Shown: positions 24,977 through 35,388 of the stretch, in pieces
Layout of the letters: each line of letters starts with the position of its first letter
Position numbering within the stretch: the first letter of the stretch is position 1
Source: Theobroma cacao
Taxonomy: Eukaryota > Streptophyta > Magnoliopsida > Malvales > Malvaceae
NCBI RefSeq assembly: GCF_000208745.1
Contig: NC_030858.1
Location: forward strand, 19,153,691-19,217,690
Length of the DNA stretch: 64,000 nt
Direction of reading: 5' to 3'
Notes under the pieces: generated by a model
The model's input: only the letters and a program-made list of their open reading frames with translations
Told to the model about the DNA's origin: nothing
Databases searched by the model: none
Position numbers and translations under genes: made by a program

Positions 24977-27235
24977 TTAGTAGTAGGGAATAACGGGGGG
25001 AGGAGGAGATGCGTACGATACTCCTCTAATTGGTGGAAGTGGTGTGCTTTCAAATGAGGGTGGCGGAGGAGGAGACGGAGGTGGATGTGATGGTGGGGGT
25101 GGGGATGAATATGAATAGTGTGTTGATGGGGGAGGAGGGTTTTGATGCTGTGGGGATGGTGGGTAATGCCATTGATGTTCAGGTGGTGGGGATGGTGTTG
25201 GATGGTGATGACCAGGTGCTGGTGCATATGGTGATGGGGTTGAGTGGTGGCTTGGCGGTGGTGGTGGTGGTGATACTGGAGTTGTGCATTCTGGTGGGGG
25301 TGGTGGAGGAGGAGGGAGAGGATGACATGGCTCATTGGGTGGTGGATGATGATGATACTCTACTGGTGGAGGGGGGGACTGAGTCCCCTGATGCTCGTGA
25401 GATGGCGGAGGGGAAGGTGTGTATTTCTCCATTGGTGGTGGAGGTGGAATTACTGGCTGCCCCTTTGAGGGATAAGGAGGTGGAGGTGCAGGTGGAGGTG
25501 GCGTTCTATGTTCGTAGTGCGGTGGGGAATACTCAACCTGAGGTGGCGGCGGTGGTGGCGTTGATTGATTAGGCGTGGGAACATAATGAACCGGTGAGGG
25601 TGGAGGTGGTGAGGGTGGTGTATTGTAGTAATGGCTTGGTGGTGGTGAGTTGTAGTAATTGTTTCGTGGTGGTGGTGGTGTATTGTAGTAGTGGCCTGAT
25701 GGAGGTGGTGGGGGTGATTGTTTGGGCCCATACTCAACGAGTGGAGGCGGGGGTGATTGTTTGGGCTCATAGTGAACTGGTGGAGGCGGCGGCGGAAGAT
25801 GCGTCTTGGGTGATACTCTTTGACTAGGGGGTGGTGGAGATGTAAAGTGGGAGTAATTCGGTGGTGGTGGAGATGGTGGGGAATGCAAAGGTGGCATTGG
25901 TGAAGAGTGCGATGATGGTGGTGGTGGAGGATGTGATCTGGTGGAAGGCGAAGACTTTGAAGAAGGTGGTGGTGGGGATTTCATAAACGGCCTTGGCGAA
26001 CTAGATGGACGCGGTGCGGGAGCCCTAGGAACAGGAGGCCTTCTAATTGGCGATGGGGAACTGCCACCACCGCCGCCTCCTCCTCCTCCGCCAGAACTTC
26101 CACCACCACCACATTTGAATTTGCTGCAGTTAACGGGCCGAGCGGCATCCGAGGAGCATTCCCTGGAGGATCTCTGACCCTTCTTGCCAGGAATGCAGTT
26201 CATGGTACCATTTGTCACCTTTCCGCCACCAGATATTGCAGAGCAACTTGGTGGTTCCCCGGTGAAATAATTGAAAGAGTAAGTAAAGTTTTGCAAGTTG
26301 GGTAGCTGGCACGCATTGGCTGGAATCACACCCGTGAAGCTGTTGTGGGCAACATTCAGCTGCTCTAAGCTCTTCATGTTGCCAATGGTGGACGGCAAAG
26401 ATCCCTGGAGATGATTGAAGCTCACATCAAAGACGGTTAGTTCCGTGAGCATCCCGATCTGTGGAGGCAAACATCCAGTAAGATTGTCGTTCATGAGGAT
26501 GATTTCATTCAGCGTTTTGCCCATCATCCCAATGCTTCCAGGAATGCAACCTCCGAGATCGTTGTTGGCAAAGACTAGCACCGAAACGGGAGAGTTTCCA
26601 AGATTCTCAGGAATACCAAATCGGAACCTGTTATCGTTTAAGAAAAGTGCATCGAGTTGCTTGTCGAAGAGCTTGGAGGGAACGGACCCTTCAAACTCAT
26701 TGAACCGAAGATCCAAGTACTTGAGAGAAGGCAGAGACAGAACCACATTGGGGAACTTGCCTACAAAACGATTGTTGCTCAAGTCAAGCTCATGAAGCAG
26801 CTTCATGCGGCGAAAGCTGGCGGGAACAACACCACAGAAGCGGTTGGAGTTAAGGTGAAAGAGTGCAAGATCGGTGAGGCGGCCAAGCTCTGGAGGGAGA
26901 TAGCCAGCAATGTCGGCGTGATTGAGGTCTATGCCGGCGACAACTCTGATTTTGGGATTGGAAGGAGAGGGAGCACAGTAGATTCCCATGTAAGAGCAGA
27001 CATCAGGGCCATCCCAGTTGGCTGTGAAGTTGAACGGGTCTGAAAATATGGCCGACTTCCAAGCTTGCAAAGCAATGTAGGCTTCACGTAGCCTTGGGTT
27101 CTCAAACCGCAGATTTGGATCCACTACAACATCCAACTCGTCATCCTCACCTGCTGCAGAGCAGATCTGGGAGAGAAAAGAAGTAGAAACAAGCAAGAAA
27201 AGAATGAAGAGGAGGGCAGGACGAGGAGGAGACAT
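24977..27235 (-). CDS. Leucine-rich repeat extensin (LRX3/4-like)
   Basis: Intron-less 752-residue protein. The ATG at 27235 is preferred to one 17 codons upstream because it begins directly with a signal peptide (basic start, then a hydrophobic run, cleavage near residue 26-28). Domains: N-terminal LRR cap with CSYMGIYC (about 80-87); around ten LRRs (about 98-325) with FNEFEGSVPSKLF and the conserved GGCIPGSIG; a Cys-rich hinge ending NCSKFKC (about 359-375); a Gly run; then a Pro-rich extensin tail (about 390-752) of SPPPP/TPPPP blocks with Tyr and His, ending GVSYASPPPP and YY. From family knowledge, LRX proteins sit in the wall, bind RALF peptides through the LRR part and anchor by extensin cross-linking. 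The length matches vegetative LRX3/LRX4 of Arabidopsis better than pollen types. Many long frames antisense to the Pro-rich part are shadows. Confidence 0.95.
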   Translation of the reverse strand: MSPPRPALLFILFLLVSTSFLSQICSAAGEDDELDVVVDPNLRFENPRLREAYIALQAWKSAIFSDPFNFTANWDGPDVCSYMGIYCAPSPSNPKIRVVAGIDLNHADIAGYLPPELGRLTDLALFHLNSNRFCGVVPASFRRMKLLHELDLSNNRFVGKFPNVVLSLPSLKYLDLRFNEFEGSVPSKLFDKQLDALFLNDNRFRFGIPENLGNSPVSVLVFANNDLGGCIPGSIGMMGKTLNEIILMNDNLTGCLPPQIGMLTELTVFDVSFNHLQGSLPSTIGNMKSLEQLNVAHNSFTGVIPANACQLPNLQNFTYSFNYFTGEPPSCSAISGGGKVTNGTMNCIPGKKGQRSSRECSSDAARPVNCSKFKCGGGGSSGGGGGGGGGGSSPSPIRRPPVPRAPAPRPSSSPRPFMKSPPPPSSKSSPSTRSHPPPPPSSHSSPMPPLHSPPSPPPPNYSHFTSPPPPSQRVSPKTHLPPPPPPVHYEPKQSPPPPLVEYGPKQSPPPPPSGHYYNTPPPPRNNYYNSPPPSHYYNTPPSPPPPSPVHYVPTPNQSTPPPPPPQVEYSPPHYEHRTPPPPAPPPPYPSKGQPVIPPPPPMEKYTPSPPPSHEHQGTQSPPPPVEYHHHPPPNEPCHPLPPPPPPPPECTTPVSPPPPPPSHHSTPSPYAPAPGHHHPTPSPPPEHQWHYPPSPQHQNPPPPSTHYSYSSPPPPSHPPPSPPPPPSFESTPLPPIRGVSYASPPPPVIPYY

Positions 27236-27338
27236 TTGCGAGTGGTTTGCACTAGAATGGCAGAGAGGGCCAGAGAGAAAAGTCACATGAAGAAGAGTGT
27301 TTGTGTCATATGAGATATGCCCGTCTCCACATGGTTTG

Positions 27339-27347
27339 TTTTATATT
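27339..27347 (-). promoter_or_regulatory. Candidate TATA box of LRX gene
   Basis: On the minus strand AATATAAAA lies about 105 bases before the ATG. The spacing is reasonable for a short leader. This is by motif only. Confidence 0.5.
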
Positions 27348-27349
27348 TT

Positions 27350-29400
27350 TCCTCTGGGGTGGGGGAGTGGTTTCCCTTTTGGTTACTGTATCTCGTTTAT
27401 TTCTTGGATTGAGTTGGTCAGTTTACCTTAGCTTCGTTAACTGTTGATCTTAGGATGGAAAATTTGCTTTGTTTTTCATACCAAATACAAGTAACCCCAA
27501 TAAACTAAAATCTTTTAAAGGAACAAAATGATGACATGCTGGCACGTCTCCTTGCAAAAGATGTAAAGATTGATGGTTGAATTAATGTTGGATGATTCGT
27601 TCAGCATGACCTTCCTTCTTCAAGGACGTGTGAGCCACTGTCTTTGTCACTTTCCCCAGCTACCACGACACGGAGAATTCAACATGGATTCACCCATTTT
27701 CACTTTCTCTTTATGTTTAAAATACCATCCATCCAACCCTCCCCAATCCCCTTTAACAGACCATATTTACTTGGTTTAACTGAACCCATCATTACTTTTT
27801 ACTCTTGCCTACAATTATAGTACCATAGTGTGGCTGGAACTGTCCAACTTGTAATGTTTGTGGAACAACAGAGCAGGCTTCGTATATTTTACCGAAAAGC
27901 ATATGATTAGAGTGCAATTTCTTCTGTTTTCTCGTGTACAAAAAGAGATGGGCTGGCAATGGGAATCCAAGCAAAGCAAGAATGCGCGTAGCAAGCAAGG
28001 AGTCAACCGCAGTGATGCGGGGCACAACTATGATATAATAGCTCCAGCCTCCATTTAAAATATACTAATAATTTGTTGCTAACGAGAACAAGGGAGGATT
28101 CATGAACGTTCACTGCTAAATTCGATGCACCATAACTAAGCTGTTTTCGAATTCTTGATTAAAATTTCTATTTAAAAGTTTTGGTTTTTTTTTTTCTTCT
28201 TCCAAAAAGTAAAGATAAAAAATACATATAAGAAGCATAGTGTTAAAATATCACGACATATATCTTTTTTTTTTGAAAAGTACCACAACATATATCTATG
28301 GCAAAGTTGATTGATAATAAATAAAATAATTCTTATATTTAAGGATAACATATCAACCACATGACAGGAATTTCATGTGTAGAGATACTAAATCTATTGT
28401 TAATGTGACATAGTTTGAGATGGTAAAAGATTTTTATTTTACGAGTTTTGTCTTATCCTCACTCGTTGGGAGTCAACATTTTTTATTTGAAAATCGAAGA
28501 TTTGGTGAAAAAGAGTATTGAAAATGATGACTTGGTATCGGGTTAAGACATGTTTGGATTGAGATAAAATATAGTTACGTCTAATTATAAAGATAAAAGG
28601 GTCCATGTACCAATCAATCATGCCGAGTTAGGCTTGCAAGACGTTGGGAAAAGCCAGACTCGCGCCTATGTCCAACTTGGCCATTTATATATTATATTAT
28701 ATTATATTTATTATTAAAAATGTTAAAACAAATTGAAAATATATAATTGTAAATAAATGAAAAGGCTGCTGTGCTAAGATATCCTAAATTATGGAGGAGG
28801 GTAAAAAAATTTCTTTTATCATGGTTTTAAACAGAATCAGTGTGGTTAAGGTTGAGGGATAAAGGGCAGGGGTAGTTACTTTGTACAATATCATAATGAT
28901 GTAGTAATGTCAATGGGTTGCCTAACAGGAAAGGAGTGGGTGATGACAAACGAGATGGGTTTCAAAAAGATGAATAGGAATTCCTAGTGTAAACAATAAA
29001 CAAATACTAGCAGTAACAGATTGTGGCATTAGCTGCCTGCCAGTGCCAGAGAGAGAGACAAGTGGGTCCCATTCTAAACTGGCTGCACGATCTTTGAGAC
29101 CTTTTCCAATTCGAATCTTTTTTTCAAAGTGAAACCGCGTTTGGCTCTTGCCTCCTCCTCCTCCTCCTATTCTTTCTTTTCTTTTTCCTATTCTCGTCGT
29201 GGGCATTTCTTCACGACAAAATTATTAAAATAAAATGTTTGGGACGGATCCTTTTACTGTTTTCATTGTTTTTTTCTTAATCTTTTCATTTTGTAAATAA
29301 TGTATATTCATAATAATTTCATCACATCAAGACAAATAGTCAATCATTATTTACCTGCAATGCTCTATTCATGTAAAATATTAACCCAACCAATATGGTA
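27350..29400. other. Intergenic region between LRX and the MULE
   Basis: No gene is recognised. There are poly-T tracts, a run of CCT triplets near 29150-29167, and an (ATATT)-type patch near 28690. Part of this should be the LRX promoter. Confidence 0.5.
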
Positions 29401-29409
29401 ATATAAAAC

Positions 29410-31290
29410 GAGAATTTTTTTTTTAGCTTTTTAAAATAACATATTTTTAAAAATAAGCTTTCAGATAATTTTAATTGTTTTTAGCTACGAGAATAGATTT
29501 TGAGACAAAAATGCCCTTAATGAGTCATCTTCGTTGACGCGCACTCTCAAACAGACGAAAAATAAAAAAATAAATATGCAAAAAATTTACGAACATCTAA
29601 TTTTGTGCAAAACATCTTCTTTTTTTTCACGAAGCTTGTGCAAAACAAAATAATGTTGCATGAGATGATTTTTCAGAGATTTCGAATATGGCATTCAAAT
29701 AATAGGAGAAGAGTGATATTAAACCGAACGAGAAACCGATCATGATGAATTGAAAGCTTGGAGAATGATGTGAAATTAGAAATCCTTGATACGGTGGTGA
29801 ATCGAAAGGGGAAAGATGTGAATCCAAAGCACGAAATAGTCGTGCTATAACAGGCCATATGTGACACAACTATGGTAGGGCAGGGTTTAGAGTTTGTGAA
29901 ACGACATGTTGGGAATGTGTGAACGACATGGTGGGAATGTGTGACACGACAGGGTTTAGAGTTTGTGACACACCATGGAGGGAATCTATGACACGACAAG
30001 GTTCAGAGTTTGTGACACGGCATGGAGGGAATCTGTGACATGGCAGGGTTCAGAGTTTGTGACATGCCATGGAGGGAATATGTGACATGCCAACATTTAG
30101 AGTTTGTGACACGCCATGGAGGGAATCTGTGACACGCTAGTGATCAGAGTTTGTGATACGCCATGGAGAGAATCTGTGACATGAAAGCGTTCAGAGTTTG
30201 TGACATGCCATGGAGGAAATCTGTGACATGGTAGTGTTCAGAGTTTGTGACACGCCATGGAGGGAATCTGTAACACGCTAGTGATCAGAGTTTGTGATAC
30301 GCCATGGAGAGAATCTGTGACATGAAAGCGTTCAGAGTTTGTGACATGCCATGGAGGAAATCTGTGACATGGTAGTGTTTAGAGTTTGTGACACGCCATG
30401 GAGGGAATCTGTAACACGCTAGCGTTTAGAGTTTGTGATACGCCGTGGAGAAAATCTATGACATGGCAGGGTTCAGAGTTTGTCAAACTCCATGGAGATC
30501 TGTGACACGGCAGGGTTTAGAGTGTGTGACATGGCATGGCTTGAGCATGTGACACGACATGGTTTGAAAAAGGAAAAAAAAAGGGCAAATAACAAGGAAA
30601 CCGATTGGACTTCCACTGAATGAATTTAATGAATAAATGAATATTTATAGAGGAAATTGTGAGGCCATTTCATTTTAATTAAATATTTTTCAGAAATCGC
30701 AAACGACTGTGTGAAGGAACTTAGAAAGTTTGATTTGATTCATTCCTTATTCGCAAAGGTACCCGAGTGTTCGACTTTGTTCTTTGCAAGTTTAATGACA
30801 CCACAGCAACAATGTTGGTTATTAGTGAAGAGGTCAATTAGTCTGAAAATAAAACTTTTAGAACTTTCTTCTGTTTGTTAATTTTTTACTAGGTTTGTGT
30901 GATATGTTCGTATTTTTTCAATCTTTTTCAATTGTTATGTTTAAACTGTTTTTTTTTCCGGTTTTATGGTCATACCAAAGTTTTGAACTACAACAGATAT
31001 GGCGTGTAGTGGATTAACTGCTTTTTGGGGTTTTTAGCGTGTCACCACATTGGTTAATTTAGGGCAGTTCGTGTAATGAGTCAGTAATTACACTAATTGG
31101 CGTGTCACACGCCATGGGTATTTTAGGCCAGTTCATCCTTACAGTAATTATAATGATTGGCATGTCAACGTTGGCATGTTACAACATTTGACTTGATACG
31201 CATGGCTGTTACAACATTTTACGTTATATTCATGGGCGTGTTACAACATTTTACGTTATATGCATGGCGTGTTACAACACTATGGGTTAA
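29410..31290. repeat. Left terminal region of the MULE
   Basis: The outer 100 bases and the inner 200 bases match the right terminal region in inverted orientation. Between them lie the 47-bp satellite and about 500 bases without recognised features. Inner landmarks are GGCGTGTTACAACATTTTAC near 31226 and a GTGTCACACGCCATGGG block near 31102. Confidence 0.7.
29884..30560. repeat. 47-bp tandem repeat array in MULE left arm
   Basis: The word AGAGTTTGTG recurs at 29958, 30005, 30052, 30099, 30146, 30193, 30240, 30287, 30334, 30381, 30428 and 30475, always 47 bases apart, with looser units at both edges (about 14 units). Each unit carries ACGCCATGGAG and CTGTGACA-type words. Units 30146-30286 and 30287-30427 form a near-identical 141-bp three-unit block, a higher-order duplication. 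No open frame runs through it. Confidence 0.95.
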
Positions 31291-31319
31291 CTTACTCGTG
31301 CATCTGTGCCATGTTTTGC

Positions 31320-32507
31320 AGATGTAGTTCAGACAGTATGAGGATCTTGACAATTTGCTTATTGTGCCGAGGGAGAAGTGGGTGTTCAATGTCGCTATTT
31401 AACACCCACTGTAAGTGGTCGCAACTGTATTACATCAACAAGACTCTTCAAGAGAAAGGGGAGTACAATGCAGTGAAGCGTACGTGCTTCGGAATGTTGC
31501 TGGACGTATATCCACAGAGCTACTTCTCTTTTGGTCTCCTGCATAACATCATGATTCGTCGAATCACTGTGACAGATTCAATGAAGCATGAGCTATGGTT
31601 TGCCATTGGCAAAAGCAAGGCGAGCATAACAAAAGCAAGAGTTTTGCCTTATCATCGAACTAAAATTTGGTCGAATGCCCGATGTGTTCACACGATACTA
31701 CGAGGTTGTTGCAGACGAAATTCATGCGCGATACTAGAATGGGCAACAGAGCGTTAAGTTGCAAGCATTGCTTGATACGTTCTGGGAAGGTAAACTTTCA
31801 GTGACCGAGAGATGCGACCAAGATGGCACTCATCTTGATCGCGAATAACATTTTATTTGGTCAAGACTACCGTAGACGGGTGACGCCTTAGCTTTTGTCA
31901 TTGGTGGAGGACATCAACGCTTGGAATGTCTTCCCATGGGGTCACTATGTTTGGAGGCTAACCTTGGACTACCTTTTGAAGGGGTTTGAAGAGCTTGCCT
32001 CGAACATGCAGAAGAATCGTTTACGGTACAACATTTACGGATCTACGTGCTGTCACGTAACATTTTTCATTTTCCTTTTGACATAATAATTTATGGTTAC
32101 ACTCGTTTATCATTTATGGTTTGATAATAGTTACATTTGACTTACAGTTCTAAGCAATGGAGGCAATTCTGGCCTTGCGAAAGATAGTTGCCCTTTTTGC
32201 TCCAAAGGATAACGTCTACCCACGCATGTGCAAATGGTAATGCAACCAGAAGCCAAAAGACTTCTACAAGGCAATTGAAATGTTGGAGTCATCTCAACAG
32301 GTGAGTGAATAGCTACTAATTTATGCTGTGAATTTGTATAATAATTTTCTCTAAAATTTAATCACAATCCCTATTTTGCAGTTGTGGGAAGTTGAGACCT
32401 TGGAGCCCACCCCTCATGAGGCTAGTTAGGAGTATTTTGTGGACATCGATGTCCCGTTATCTGAGGGCCATCAACACGTGCCAATAAGGCACATAGAGGA
32501 TTGGGCA
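31320..32507 (+). pseudogene. DUF1985 N-terminal part of MULE-borne Ulp1-like gene (broken)
   Basis: The translation gives FSFGLLHNIMIRRITV and HELWFAIGKSKASITK; after a one-base frameshift near 31640 it reads EFCLIIELKFGRMPDVFT. Then, across another shift near 31820, it has EDINAWNVFPWGHYVWRLTL and GFEEL. This is the order of DUF1985, the domain paired with Ulp1 in KAONASHI-type MULE proteins. Downstream come ALRKIVALFAPKDNVYPRMC and PKDFYKAIEMLES, an intron with GTGAGT and TTTGCAG ends (about 32300-32381), and an acidic exon that is cut by the F1 solo LTR at 32508. Several in-frame stops make it non-coding. The true start is uncertain. The gene continues after 35384. Confidence 0.8.
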
Positions 32508-35383
32508 TGTCACGACCCGGTACTCCTTTCGAGCCCGTGACAACCTCCGCGATGTCTCGATAGACACTCATCACTCGGAATGCCAACCGAAATCCTGTAA
32601 GGCTTTAATATCAGTTTCTCATTCCCCCTGTGAGTAATTGTTGCTAAATATCATGTTCTAAAAGATTTTAAGTTATTTCCAACTTAAAACAATAAAAAAA
32701 TGATTTCTGTCTCACATGGGCATTTTGGTCATTTTTCCTTAAAAATTTCGAAACTAGGTAAAAATGTAGTATGCAAGTACAAAACATATAATTCATAATC
32801 AAAAATAAGTTTAAACATCTAAAACCTTCATTTAAAATGAAATTATGATTATTTGGATATAATAAAATAAATATTCAATAAAATATTCTATCTTTTATAA
32901 AACAATATTTTTAGAGTTATACGTAAATAATCTTTGCAGCATAAAAGTAAAATAAATTCATACATACTGTAATACAGTAAGCTAGAGTATTTAATTTAAT
33001 TTACAATAACCAGTGGGCCCTCGACTAACCAAAAGTAAGGAGGACTGTGAACCTACAGTTTGGAGGATGCAAATCCGATAGTAGCCTCGATGAAATCAGT
33101 TATCTATAGCCTATTCTGAGCATGAAATGGGTGGAAAAGAGGGTGGTGAGATTATATAATCCCAAGTGAGTAAACAAACATTATTCAAAATATCTAAAGT
33201 CGAGTAAATGGAGACGATTAAAATATTCCATCTCAATATGTATTTCATAACATAAATATTCATTTCATTTAAATAATCAACATGGCTTATGAGTATCTTA
33301 AAAGCTTAGCTCCTGTCAAAATCATTCTCGAAAATACCTTGACCGAGGCATTTAACAGAGTCTGCCAAGGCTGTTAAAAAGTTTCGTATACACATAAACA
33401 TATTTTTAATTTGAAAAACACAGCCGTTCCTTGGCGTTAGCGGAGTTCATCATCACGAGCTGGTTTGGCATGACGTGAACTCTAACCATACCTCAGGAGA
33501 TACCCTACGCGCCTCTCCGATCGAGGTACATATATAATCGGATTTCGTGCCCCTCTAATAGGCTGGTCCACAGAACCCGCCCACTACAGCAAGCTAAACC
33601 CACCATATAATAAAAATTCAACAGCATGACATGGCAATTTTATCATTATCCAGCCTATCAAGGCAAACGACAGTTTATACATTTCAACGCAAATATCAAT
33701 TCAGCCATTCATGCCAATATTGTCATAAGCTAATAAATTAGAAGCATAAATTCACAATACATCAAATGGTCTCCAATTACTCTATTTGCAAAGCCATCAT
33801 TCAATTTCAAGACAATTTATAAAATCATTTTATTTAAACACATTTTGTTTATAAAACCTAAAAATTAACCATTTTACTCATTTTCCATAAAATTCACAAA
33901 ATCGAATAAAAAGATCACTTTAGATAATTAAAATGATGATAAGGTTACTCACTATTTCGGGAGTCGAATTTCTAGAGTACTTTGACTACCGATCATCAGG
34001 TACAATTTCTTTGCCCTTAGCGGAGGATTCACCACCTAGACATGATGCAAAATCAAGCAATTTACTACATTGGTGCTAAATCGTTATAAAACTATATGGA
34101 TGCATGAAATGGAATGCAAATTGTTCGGATTATCGTCTAAACACGGTGTTCGCCTAATTCGATCTGTCATTTAATTAATTGGCCAATTCAACTCCAATTA
34201 ACTCCATTTTTCTTCCAATTCTCCAAACCATCAATCACAAATTCAATAGCATAAAATTTAGCAACATCACCTTCACATTTTCCCTTGGGAATTTCGGCCA
34301 TGATGGGTGCATCAATATTATAATTTTTCCTACTTGATTTTCTCACCGAAATTCATTATTTTCTAACCAAATCACTTGAAATAACAATCAAAATCATCAT
34401 CAATATTCCACATGGAGAATTCGGCCAATGATGGGTAATGGGAGAAAATGAATTTTTCTTGTTGGTTTTTCATGCTACACATCACTAACTAACTAAAAAC
34501 ACTAAAATACATTGAAATCTAACCAAATCAAGCATCAAAACTCCTCCCCCCATGTCCGGCCAGCAAGAGACCCATCATGATTTCATATGATTCAACCATG
34601 GAAAATCAAAAAGAATGCATGGGAAAGTTAGATCTCAAGCTTTATTGAAAAAATCTTACCTTTTTCACTTGTTTCCTTGAATTTTCACACTTTTCCTTTG
34701 AATTTTTCCACCTAGGGTTCTTGTTCTTTCTTTGGCCGGCCATAAGAATGAGAAATAGTCTGATTTTGTGCTGATTTTAAAGCTAAATAATAAATGTATA
34801 TAAACTTGACACATGTCACCATTCCATTGGTCCATGTGTCATACTTACCCATTAAGCAATCTCTCTCCACCACTTAAATTTTCTCAATTATCCATGATAA
34901 TATTGGGTAAAATCCATGTGCTGGACAAGTGTTGGGTGGTGTAAAATTACAATTTTGCCCTTGGGGTGGCAAAATGACTATTTTACCCCTATGCTCGAAA
35001 AAATGTCAGAATTAAAATTTTTCACTTTTCAAACTCAAATTATGTTCTAAATAGTCAATCTTGATCAAAAACTTCTTCCAACATTCCAATTTTTAACCTC
35101 AGGTGGCAAAATGACCATTTTGCCCCTAGATCATGAAAATTTCAATTTGACTCCAAATCGGTCCTCGAACTCCGAATCACCATTTTAAGTCATTCTGAGG
35201 TTTTAAAATTCTCAATTTCATCTTAAAATCTCTATTTGGTCTAGTTCAAGGTTTAATTCAACTTAGTTGCACCACTAGGTACACTGTCGACTTTTGACAA
35301 TTTTTTTGGGCTTTCCTAGTATGCAAGCATATTGTCAATCACATGAATGACATGGTAAGTATTTTATAAGGTCAGGCTTGACA
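32508..35383 (-). mobile_element. F1 solo LTR inside the Ulp1-like gene
   Basis: It runs from TGTCACGACCCGG to GGCTTGACA on the plus strand, 2876 bp, flanked by GGGCA (32503-32507) and GGGTA (35384-35388), a 4 of 5 duplication. Gene-like leader sequence with a splice-donor-like site on the minus strand (near 34660) and the AACGCCAAGGAACGG block (minus strand, near 33425) set the orientation as minus. It is about 90% identical by eye, in inverted orientation, to 39148-42142. Confidence 0.9.
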
Positions 35384-35388
35384 GGGTA

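Noticed and set aside
25030..25572. 180-codon open frame on the plus strand opposite LRX
   Set aside because: It is the antisense shadow of Pro/Ser codon runs. It has low-complexity Val/Gly/Glu content and no domain.
29884..30560. Regular repeats suggesting a CRISPR-like array
   Set aside because: Units are contiguous 47-bp tandem copies without distinct spacers, and this is plant nuclear DNA.
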